Shown piece by piece: positions 31,893 to 42,016 of a stretch of DNA of 64,000 nucleotides. The stretch's first letter is position 1, and each line of letters begins with the position of its first letter. Both the position numbers and the translations under genes were made by a program. Origin of the DNA: Arenicola marina (lineage: Eukaryota > Annelida > Polychaeta > Arenicolidae); NCBI GenBank assembly GCA_964019135.1, contig OZ025258.1:2418001-2482000 (forward strand). The letters run 5' to 3'. The notes below the pieces were generated by a model, which saw only the letters and a program-made list of their open reading frames with translations, did not search any database and had not been told where the DNA came from.

Positions 31893-34803
31893 ACTGAGAC
31901 TCGCTACACATTACCGAGACTCGCTACACATTACCGAGACTCACTACACATTGCCGAGACTCGCGGCACATTACCGAGACTCGCTACACATTGCCGAGAC
32001 TCGCTACACATTGCCGAGACTCGCTACACATTGCCGAGACTCGCTACACATTGCCGAGACTAGCTACACATTACCGAGACTCGCGGCACATTACCGAGAC
32101 TCGCTACACATTACCCAGACTCGCTACACATTGACGAGACTCGCTACACATTGCCGAGACTCGCTACACATTGCCGAGACTCGCTACACATTGCCGAGAC
32201 TCGCGGCACATTGCCGAGACTCGCTACACATTGACGAGACTCGCTACACATTGCCGAGACTCGCTACACATTGCCGAGACTAGCTACACATTACCGAGAC
32301 TCGCGGCACATTACCGAGACTCGCTACACATTGCTGAGACTCGCTACACATTGCCGAGACTCGCTACACATTGCCGAGACTCGCTACACATTGCCGAGAC
32401 TCGCTACACATTGCCGAGACTCGCTACACATTACCCAGACTCGCTACACATTGCCGTGACTAGCTACACATTGCCGAGACTTGCGGCACATTGCCGAGAC
32501 TCGCTACACATTGACGAGACTCGCTACACATTGCCGAGACTCGCTACACATTGCCGAGACTCGCTACACATTGCCGAGACTCGCTACACATTGCCGAGAC
32601 TCGCTACACATTGCCTAGACTCGCTACACATTGCCGAGACTCGCGGCACATTACCGAGACTCGCTACACATTGCCGAGACTAGCTACACATTACCGAGAC
32701 TAGCTACACATTGCCGAGACTCGCTACACATTGCCGAGACTCGCTACACATTGCCGAGACTCGCTACACATTGCCGAGACTCGCTACACATTGCCTAGAC
32801 TCGCTACACATTGCCTAGACTCGCTACACATTGCCGAGACTCGCGGCACATTACCGAGACTTGCTACACATTGCCGAGACTCGCTACACATTGCCGAGAC
32901 TCGCTACACATTGCCGAGACTCGCGGCACATTGCCGAGACTCGCTACACATTGACGAGACTCGCTACACATTGCCGAGACTCGCTACACATTGCCGAGAC
33001 TCGCTACACATTGCCGAGACTAGCGGCACATTGCCGAGACTCGCTACACATTGACGAGACTCACTACACATTGCCGAAACTCGCTACACATTGCCGAGAC
33101 TCGCTACACATTGCCGAGATTCGCTACACATTGCCGAGACTCGCTACACATTACCGAGACTCGCTACACATTACCGAGACTCGCTACACATTACCGAGAC
33201 TCGCTACACATTACCGAGACTCGCTACACATTGCCGAGATTCGCTACACATTGCCGAGACTCGCTACACATTGCCGAGACTAGCGGCACATTGCCGAGAC
33301 TCGCTACACATTGCCGAGACTCGCGGCACATTGCCGAGACTCGCTACACATTGCCGAGACTCGCTACACATTGCCGAGACTCGCTACACATTGCCGAAAC
33401 TCGTTACACATTGCCGAGACTCGCTACACATTGCCGAGACTCGCTACACATTGCCGAGACTAGCGGCACATTGCCGAGACTCGCTACACATTGCCGAGAC
33501 TCGCTACACATTGCCGAGACTCGCTACACATTGCCGAGACTCGCTACACATTGCCGAGACTCGCTACACATTGCCGAAACTCGTTACACATTGCCGAGAC
33601 TCGCTACACATTGCCGAGACTCGCTACACATTGCCGAGACTAGCGGCACATTGCCGAGACTCGCTACACATTGCCGAGACTCGCTACACATTGACGAGAC
33701 TCGCTACACATTGCCGAGACTCGCTACACATTGCCGAGACTAGCTACACATTACCGAGACTCGCTACACATTGCCGAGACTCGCTACACATTGCCGAGAC
33801 TCGCTACACATTGCCGAGATTCGCTACACATTGCGGAGACTCGCTACACATTGACGAGACTCGCTACACATTGCCGAGACTCGCTACACATTGCCGAGAT
33901 TCGCTACACATTGCCGAGACTAGCTACACATTGCCGAGACTCGCTACACATTGCCGAGACTCGCTACACATTGCCGAGACTCGCTACACATTGCCGAGAC
34001 TCGCTACACATTGCCGAGACTCGCTACACATTGCCGAGGCTCGCTACACATTGCCGAGACTCGCTACACATTGCCGAGGCTCGCTACACATTGCCGAGAC
34101 TCGCTACACATTGCCGAGACTCGCTACACATTGCCGAGACTAGCTACACATTGCCGAGACTCACTACACATTGTCCAGGCTCGCTACACATTGCCGAGAC
34201 TCGCTACACATTGCCGAGGCTCGCTACACATTGCCGAGACTCGCTACACATTGCCGAGACTCGCTACACATTGCCGAGACTAGCTACACATTGCCGAGAC
34301 TCACTACACATTGTCCAGGCTCGCTACACATTGCCGAGACTCGCTACACATTGCCGAGACTCGCTACACATTGCCGAGACTCGCTACACATTGCCGAGAC
34401 TAGCTACACATTGCCGAGACTAGCTACACATTGCCGAGACTCGCTACACATTGCCGAGACTCGCTACACATTGCGGAGACTAGCTACACATTGCCGAGAC
34501 TCGCTACACATTGCCGAGACTCGCTACACATTGCCGAGACTCGCTACACATTGCCGAGGCTCGCTACACATTGCCGAGACTCGCTACACATTGCCGAGAC
34601 TCGCTACACATTGCCGAGACTAGCTACACATTGCCGAGACTCACTACACATTGTCCAGGCTCGCTACACATTGCCGAGACTCGCTACACATTGCCGAGAC
34701 TCGCTACACATTGCCGAGACTCGCTACACATTGCCGAGACTAGCTACACATTGCCGAGACTAGCTACACATTGCCGAGACTCGCTACACAGTGCCGAGAC
34801 TCG
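31893..34803. repeat. 20-bp minisatellite array, about 145 copies
   Basis: The unit is ACTCGCTACACATTGCCGAG, repeated without length change for 2.9 kb. Common variants are GCGGCACA for GCTACACA, TTACCGAG, TTGACGAG, ACTAGC and TTGTCCAGGC. Variant blocks recur, for example the CCGAAACTCGTTACAC pair near 33391 and 33571, 180 bp (9 units) apart. Across each unit junction CGAG-A-CTCG forms a short inverted repeat. All plus frames are open in long stretches because three units make 60 bp. Confidence 0.97.
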
Positions 34804-35422
34804 CAGCCACAGACAATCCAGAAAGGCGGCAAACTTATTGATAATAACAACATAAGAAGGTGTTTCTGGAAGCTGTCAACCTCACCGGTCTGTTGGTAGT
34901 CCCAGTCTCATACACATAGGATGAAATGTCATAGCTATAAGTTATATGTCATCCAATAGGGTTAGTCCAGGGGCCAGACGCCGAGATTGACCAGCAGATC
35001 GAGGTACAAGACGCCCCGGCATTTGTCAGCTTGGCTGACATGTCAGGTGATGAACTTGCCTAGTGTACAGATAAATATATTTTGGCCGCTATTTGCAAAA
35101 TCGTCGCCAAATTCTGAAAAACAATGGCTGTAAATAATGTTTGGGTAAATTGATGTTTCTTTGCAATTAATCACTCGCAGACATATAGTAGTTTATACAC
35201 GTTTGTTTGTTCAGGAAAATCTGCATCCGTCCATATGTATGTGGCACAATTTGGGTAATTATGTTAAAGACATTCCCAAGTTCAAACAAGTGTTTTGGGG
35301 TGTTTTTTGCGGGTTTAAAAAAATAACTATTTAAATCTAGATATTCCATTGCAAGTATGAAAGGCTTACAATAGTTGTCAGTACATATCTATGCAACATT
35401 ACAGACATAGTGATGTAATGTG
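34804..35422. other. Unique spacer, no gene seen
   Basis: Non-repetitive, moderately AT-rich sequence. The minus-strand frame near 35167-35349 is short and lacks motifs. Nothing else is recognised. Confidence 0.45.
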
Positions 35423-35510
35423 AATAATGTCTCGGGTACACAGGGAACAAGCACGGTGACTTAGCCGCCTTGCTATTAGTGAACATCTATGTATAGTCTC
35501 ATAATAAGGC
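35423..35510 (+). repeat. 88-bp direct repeat, left copy
   Basis: The segment from AATAATGTCTCGGGTACACA to GTCTCATAATAAGGC recurs at 41788-41876 in the same orientation with about half a dozen differences (for example AACAAGC/AACGAGC, GACTTAG/GACTCAG and a one-base indel in TAGTGAAC/TAGTGTAAC). The two copies bracket the 6.3-kb compound minisatellite region. Confidence 0.92.
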
Positions 35511-35806
35511 CTGGGGCCGGTTTCATGTAGCGGTCATAAGGCAGTCATAGCGCAGTTTACGACCGGGCACGGTCATAGCGCCAAATCTCGGTTTTATGTA
35601 GCGGTCATAGCCGCCTACATTTAGTACATTGTTCATACTGGCGATCTTAACTTATGACGGCTACCCCCCCACCCCCCCGCCCAGTCTTAACGACGCTATG
35701 ACCGGCCACGAGTCGGTTGTTAACATGTACAAGTGTGTATTAACTGGCATATTGCAGGATCACGATGTTGGCAAATAAAACGTAGTTCGGTTATGCACAT
35801 ATTAGG
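35511..35806 (+). repeat. Leader repeat of minisatellite module A, about 296 bp
   Basis: It begins CTGGGGCCGGTTTCATGTAG and ends CACATATTAGG. It is duplicated at 36870-37169. Inside, CGGTCATAGCG near 35570 and CGCTATGACCGG near 35694 are inverted relative to each other, so part may be a small fold-back element. It leads into a 20-bp GC-rich minisatellite. Confidence 0.9.
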
Positions 35807-35864
35807 GCGAAAGTAAAAGTCAACAATGTATTTTAATAGTGTGCCATTTAATGCATAGTCATAG

Positions 35865-36535
35865 CCCAGCAGCCAGAGCCTTACCCCGGCGCCCGGAGCC
35901 TTACCCCGGCGCCCGGAGCCTTACCCCGGCGCCCGGAGCCTTACCCCGGCGCCCGGAGCCTTACCCCGGCGCCTGGAGCCATAGCCCGGTGCCCGGAGCC
36001 ATAGCCCGGCTCCCGGAGCCATAGCCCGGCTCCCGGAGCCTTACTACGGCGCCCAGAGCCATAGCCCGGTGCCCGGAGCCATAGCCCGCCCCCGGAGCCT
36101 TACTACGGCGCCCAGAGCCTTACCCCGGCACCCGGAGCCTTATACCGGGGACCGGAGCCACAACCTGGAGCCATAGCCCGGCGTTCAGCCCCATAGCCCG
36201 GAACCATAGCCCGGAGCCACATGCCCGAGTTACATCCCGGAGCCATAGCCCGGAGCCATAGGCCGGAGACGTATCCCGGAGTTATATCCCGAAGCCATAG
36301 CCCAGAGCCATAGTTCGGAGCCGTAGCCATGGCCCATCGCTCCGAGCCATAGTGCGGCGCCCGAAGCCATAGCTCGGCGACCAGAGCCATAGCTCGGAGC
36401 TATAGGCCGGAGTTATATCCCGGAGCCATAGCCCAGAGCCGTAACCCAAAGCCACATCCCGGAGGTATAGCCCGGAGCCATAGCCCGAAGCATAGCCCGG
36501 AGCCATAGGCCGGCGCCTAGAACCATAGCCCCCGC
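35865..36535. repeat. Minisatellite of module A (20-bp, then 13-bp related units)
   Basis: Five or more copies of the 20-bp unit TTACCCCGGCGCCCGGAGCC come first. Then units drift to CATAGCCCGGTGCCCGGAGC and shorter 13-bp CCCGGAGCCATAG types with many variants. It is the diverged counterpart of the long 13-bp array of module B. Confidence 0.92.
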
Positions 36536-36869
36536 TTGGAGCCATAGCTCAGCGCCAAGGGCTATAGTCGAGCTTCGGGAAGCGAGAGCGAGATCGCGAG
36601 AACGCGAGAGGAAGATCGCCAGGGCGAGATCGCGAGTGGCACAAAAGTGCCACCATACTGGACCTGTATGATGTGATTGTTTATACAGTGGGCGTGACGC
36701 AATTTAGAGGAAACACCCAGTCCTGTCTAAAAATAGATGGTTCTCTCTGGTCTTAGTGCCGATCGGCAGCTTTTTTGCTTATGAAACGCGGTTGGTCTTA
36801 GTTTATGACCGAGTCGTTAGTATGATCAAGTGAGAGTCTTAGCGCTATGTCCGGACATACGTTAAGCCC
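36536..36869. other. Spacer between modules; GA-rich patch, no gene
   Basis: A GA-rich low-complexity patch (GCGAGAGCGAGATCGCGAGA near 36580-36640) is followed by unique DNA with GCGATCT/TTAGCGCTATG-type motifs resembling, loosely, the ends of non-autonomous DNA transposons (TTAGCGCTATGTCCGG near 36838). No gene or clear terminal inverted repeat was found. Confidence 0.4.
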
Positions 36870-37169
36870 CTGGGGCCGGTTTCATGTAGCGGTCATAAGG
36901 CAGTCATAGCGCAGTTTACGACCGGGCACGGTCATAGCGCCAAATCTCGATTTTATTTAGCGGTCATAGCGCCAAATCCCGGTTTTATTTAGCGGTCCTA
37001 GCCCCCTACACTTAGTAAATTGTTCATAGTGGCGGTCTTAACTTATAGCTATCCCCCGTCTTAACGACGCTATGACCGGGCACGAGTCGGTTGTTAACAT
37101 GTACAAGTGTGTATTAACTGGCATATTGCTGGATCACGATGCAAGTTAAACGAATATGTACATATTAGG
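36870..37169 (+). repeat. Leader repeat of minisatellite module B, about 300 bp
   Basis: Second copy of 35511-35806. It differs by substitutions, by a tandem duplication of about 36 bp (AGCGCCAAATC...TTTATTTAGCGGTC, near 36938-37000) and by loss of the C-run found near 35665-35683 in copy A. It is followed directly by CCTTACCCCGGGGCCCGGAG, the start of the module B minisatellite. Confidence 0.92.
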
Positions 37170-37174
37170 CCTTA

Positions 37175-38640
37175 CCCCGGGGCCCGGAGCCATAACCCCG
37201 AGCGATAGCCCGGAGCCATAGCCCGGAGCCATAGCCCGGAGCCATACCCCGGACCCATATCCCGGAGCGATAGTCCGGAACCACACCCGGAGTCATATAA
37301 TGGAGCCATACCCCGGAGCCATATCCAGGAACGACGGCCCGGAGCCATAGCCCGGAGCCATACCCCGGACCCATATCCCGGAGCGATAGTCCGGAACCAC
37401 ACCCGGAGTCATATAATGGAGCCATACTCCGGAGCCATATCCAGGAACGACGGCCCGGAGCCATAGCCCGGAGCCATACCCCGGACCCATATCCCGGAGC
37501 GATAGTCCGGAACCACACCCGGAGTCATATAATGGAGCCATACTCCGGAGCCATATCCAGGAACGACGGCCCGGAGCCATAGCCCGGAGCCATACCCCGG
37601 ATCCATATCCCGGAGCGATAGTCCGGAACCACACCCGGAGTCATATAATGGAGCCATACTCCGGAGCCATATCCAGGAACGACGGCCCGGAGCCATAGCC
37701 CGGAGCCATACCCCGGACCCATATCCCGGAGCGATAGTCCGGAACCACACCCGGAGTCATATAATGGAGCCATACTCCGGAGCCATATCCAGGAACGACG
37801 GCCCGGAGCCATAGCCCGGAGCCATACCCCGGACCCATATCCCGGAGCGATAGTCCGGAACCACACCCGGAGTCATATAATGGAGCCATACTCCGGAGCC
37901 ATATCCAGGAACGACGGCCCGGAGCCATAGCCCGGAGCCATACCCCGGACCCATATCCCGGAGCGATAGTCCTCAACCACACCCGGAGTCATATAATGGA
38001 GCCATACTCCGGAGCCATATCCAGGAACGACGGCCCGGAGCCATAGCCCGGAGCCATACCCCGGACCCATATCCCGGAGCGATAGTCCGGAACCACACCC
38101 GGAGTCATATAATGGAGCCATACTCTGGAGCCATATCCAGGAACGACGGCCCGGAGCCATAGCCCGGAGCCATACCCCGGACCCATATCCCGGAGCGATA
38201 GTCCGGAACCACACCCGGAGTCATATAATGGAGCCATACTCCGGAGCCATATCCAGGAACGACGGCCCGGAGCCATAGCCCGGAGCCATACCCCGGACCC
38301 ATATCCCGGAGCGATAGTCCGGAACCACACCCGGAGTCATATAATGGAGCCATACTCCGGAGCCATATCCAGGAACGACGGCCCGGAGCCATAGCCCGGA
38401 TCCATACCCCGGACCCATATCCCGGAGCGATAGTCCGGAACCACACCCGGAGTCATATAATGGAGCCATACCCCGGAGCCATATCCAGGAACGACGGCCC
38501 GGACCCATATCCCGGAGCGATAGTCCGGAACCACACCCGGAGTCATATCATGGAGCCATACTCCGGAGCCATATCCAGGAACGACGGCCCGGAGCCATAG
38601 CCCGGAGCCATACCCCGGACCCATAGCCCGGCTTTTAGAG
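37175..38640. repeat. 116-bp higher-order repeat built from 13-bp units, about 11-12 copies
   Basis: A 116-bp block containing ATATCCAGGAACGACGGCCC, CCATACCCCGGACCCATATC, GATAGTCCGGAACCACACCC and GGAGTCATATAATGGAGCC repeats near-identically; ATAATGG-type landmarks recur every 116 bp from about 37300 to 38460. Its parts are diverged forms of the 13-bp unit CCCGGAGCCATAG. Because 116 is not divisible by three, each unit yields a staggered open frame on the minus strand; these are not separate genes. Confidence 0.95.
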
Positions 38641-41600
38641 CCAGAGCCCGGAGCCATATCCCGGAGCGATATCCAGGAACGACGGCCCGGAGCGATAGCC
38701 CGGAGCCATAGCCCGGAGCGATAGCCCGGAGCCATAGCCCGGAGCGATAGCCCGGAGCCATATCCTGGAGCCATAGCTCGGAGCGATAGCCCGGAGCCAT
38801 ATCCCGGAGCCATAGCCCGGAGCGATAGCCCGGAGCCATATCCCGGAGCCATAGCCCGGAGCGATAGCCCGGAGCCATATCCCGGAGCGATAGTCCGGAG
38901 CCATAGCCCGGAGCCATAGCCCGGAGCGATAGCCCGGAGCCATAGCCGGAGTCATATCATGGAGCCATATCCCGGAGCCATATCCCGGAGCGATAGCCCG
39001 GAGCCATATCCCGGAGCCATAGCCCGGAGCCATATCCCGGAGCGATAGCCCGGAGCCATATCCCGGAGCCATAGCCCGGAGCGATAGCCCGGAGCCATAT
39101 CCCGGAGCGATAGCCCGGAGCCATAGCCGGAGTCATATCATGGAGCCATACCCCGGAGCCATATCCCGGAGTGATAGCCCGGAGCCATATCCCGGAGTGA
39201 TAGCCCGGAGCCATATCCCGGAGCGATAGCCCGGAGCCATATCCCGGAGTGATAGCCCGGAGCCATATCCCGGAGCGATAGCCCGGAGCCATATCCCGGA
39301 GTGATAGCCCGGAGCCATAGCCCGAAGCCATAGCCGGGAGCCATAGCCCGGAGCCATATCCCGGAGCGATAGCCCGGAGCCATATCCCGGAGCGATAGCC
39401 CGGAGCCATATCCCGGAGCCATAGCCCGGAGCGATAGCCCGGAGCCATATCCCGGAGCGATAGCCCGGAGCCATATCCCGGAGCCATAGCCCGGAGCCAT
39501 AGCCGGAGTCATATCATGGAGCCATACCCCGGAGCCATATCCCGGAGTGATAGCCCGGAGCCATATCCCGGAGCGATAGCCCGGAGCCATATCCCGGAGC
39601 CATAGCCCGGAGCCATATCGCGGAGCGATAGCCCGGAGCCATATCCCGGAGCCATAGCCCGAAGCGATAGCCCGGAGCCATATCCCGGAGCGATAGCCCG
39701 GAGCCATATCCCGGAGCGATAGCCCGGAGCCATATCCCGGAGTGATAGCCCGGAGCCATATCCCGGAGCGATAGCCCGGAGCCATATCCCGGAGTGATAG
39801 CCCGGAGCCATATCCCGGAGTGATAGCCCGGAGCCATAGCCCGAAGCCATAGCCGGGAGCCATAGCCCGGAGCCATATCCCGGAGCGATAGCCCGGAGCC
39901 ATATCCCGGAGTGATAGCCCGGAGCCATAGCCCGAAGCCATAGCCGGGAGCCATAGCCCGGAGCCATAGCCCGGAGCCATATCCCGGAGCGATAGCCCGG
40001 AGCCATATCCCGGAGTGATAGCCCGGAGCCATATCCCGGAGCGATAGCCCGGAGCCATAGCCCGAAGCCATAGCCGGGAGCCATAGCCCGGAGCCATATC
40101 CCGGAGCCATATCCCGGATCGATAGCCCGGAGCCATAGCCCGGAGCCATATCCCAGAGCGATAGCCCGGAGCCATAGCCCGAAGCCATAGCCGGGAGCCA
40201 TAGCCGGGAGCCTTAGCCCGGAGCCATAGCCCGGAGCCATATCCCGGAGTGATAGCCCGGAGCCATATCCCGGAGCGATAGCCCGGAGCCATAGCCCGAA
40301 GCCATAGCCGGGAGCCATAGCCGGGAGCCATAGCCCGGAGCCATATCCCGGAGCGATAGCCCGGAGCCATAGCCCGAAGCCATAGCCGGGAGCCATAGCC
40401 CGAAGCCATAGCCGGGAGCCATAGCCCGAAGCCATAGCCCGGAGCCATAGCCGGAGCGATAGTCCGGAGCCACACCTGGAGTCATATCCAGGAACGACAG
40501 CCCAGAGCCATAGCCCGGCTTTCAGAGCCATAGCCCGAAGCCATAACCCGGCGTTCAAAGCCATTGCCCGGAGACATAGCCCGGAGCCACAGCCTGGAGC
40601 CACAGCTTGGAGCCATAGCCCGGAGACATAGCCCGGAGCCACAGCCTGGAGCCATAGCTTGGATCCATAGCCCGGAGCCACAGCCTGGAGCCATAGCCCG
40701 GAGACATAGCCCGGAGACATAGCCCGGAGCCACAGCCCGGAGCCACAGCCCGGAGCCATAGCCCGGAGCCATACGCCGGAGCCATAGCCCGAAGCCATAG
40801 CCCGGAGCCATAGCCCGGAGCCATACGCCGGAGCCATAGCCCGGAGCCATAGCCCGGAGCCATACGCCGGAGCCATAGCCCGGAGCCATAGCCCGGAGCC
40901 ATACGCCGGAGCCATAGCCCGGAGCCATAGCCCGGAGCCATACGCCGGAGCCATAGCCCGGAGCCATACGCCGGAGCCATAGCCCGGAGCCATAGCCCGG
41001 AGCCATACGCCGGAGCCATAGCCCGGAGCGATAGCCGGGAGCCATACGCCGGAGCCATAGCCCGGAGCGATAGCCGGGAGCCATACGCCGGAGCCATAGC
41101 CCGGAGCCATAGCCCGAAGCCATAGCCGGGAGCCATAGCCCGGAGCCATAGCCCGGAGCCATAGCCCGGAGCCATAGCCCGGAGCCACAGCCCGGAGCCA
41201 TAGCCCGGAGCCACAGCCCGGAGCCACAGCCCGGAGCCATAGCCCGGAGCCATAGCTCGGAGCAATTGCCCGGAGCGATAGCCGGGAGCCATACGCCGGA
41301 GCCATAGCCCGGAGCGATAGCCGGGAGCCATACGCCGGAGCCATAGCCCGGAGCGATAGCCGGGAGCCATACGCCGGAGCCATAGCCCGGAGCCACAGCC
41401 CGGAGCCATAGCCCGGAGCCATACGCCGGAGCCATAGCCCGGAGCCATACGCCGGAGCCATACGCCGGAGCCATAGCCCGGAGCCATAGCCCGGAGCCAT
41501 AGCCCGGAGCCACAGCCCGGAGCCATAGCCCGGAGCCATAGCCCGAAGCCATAGCCGGGAGCCATAGCCCGGAGCCATAGCCCGAAGCCATAGCCGGGAG

Positions 41601-41787
41601 CCATAGCCCGGAGCCATAGCCCGGAGCCATAGCCCGGAGCGATAGCCGGGAGCCATAGCCCGGAGCCATACGCCGGAGCTATAGCCCGGAGCCATAGCCC
41701 GGAGCCACAGCCCGGAGCCATAGCCCGGAGCCACAGCCTGGAGCCATAGCCCGGAGCCATATCCCGGAGCAATTGCCCGGAGCCATT
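38640..41787. repeat. 13-bp minisatellite array (CCCGGAGCCATAG), about 240 copies
   Basis: The 13-bp unit is repeated with variant tails: CATAG, CATAT, CGATAG, TGATAG, CATACG and CACAG. In 38640-40480 CATAT/GCGATAG and GTGATAG dimers alternate (26-bp pattern). In 40560-41780 CATACGC and CACAGCC variants dominate. Each unit contains a CCGG, so CpG sites are evenly spaced. Long minus-strand frames (MAPGYGSGLWLRA repeats) follow from 3 x 13 = 39 bp. Confidence 0.96.
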
Positions 41788-41876
41788 AATAATGTCCCGG
41801 GTACACAGGGAACGAGCACGGTGACTCAGCCGCCTTGCTATTAGTGTAACATCTATGTATAGTCTGAGAATAAGGC
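41788..41876 (+). repeat. 88-bp direct repeat, right copy
   Basis: Second copy of 35423-35510, placed directly at the end of the 13-bp array. It runs from AATAATGTCCCGGGTACACA to GTCTGAGAATAAGGC. Unique sequence with a C-run (41920-41940) then leads into the 74-bp array. Confidence 0.92.
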
Positions 41877-42016
41877 AGGGATGAAAGCGGCGGTATTCGA
41901 CAAGACGCGGCGTCCACCCCCACCCCCCCCGCCCCCGCCTCACCGAGCTTCCTGAGGGCGCGGCCACCGCCAGACTGCCCGGCATGTCAGCACTTTGAAA
42001 TCAGGTGATGGACTTC

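Noticed and set aside
31893..34803. CRISPR-like array
   Set aside because: Units are contiguous with no unique spacers, and the context is eukaryotic; it is a plain minisatellite. The same applies to the 74-bp and 54-bp arrays.
31870..34855. Many overlapping plus-strand frames with RYTLPRLATHCRD repeats
   Set aside because: Three 20-bp units make 60 bp with no stop in any of the frames; no unique coding sequence flanks them.
36103..41985. Minus-strand families of 60-740 codon frames with MAPGYGSGLWLRA repeats, resembling silk- or elastin-like proteins
   Set aside because: They are direct translations of the 13-bp minisatellite and its 116-bp higher-order unit; frames overlap each other and end only where unit length varies.
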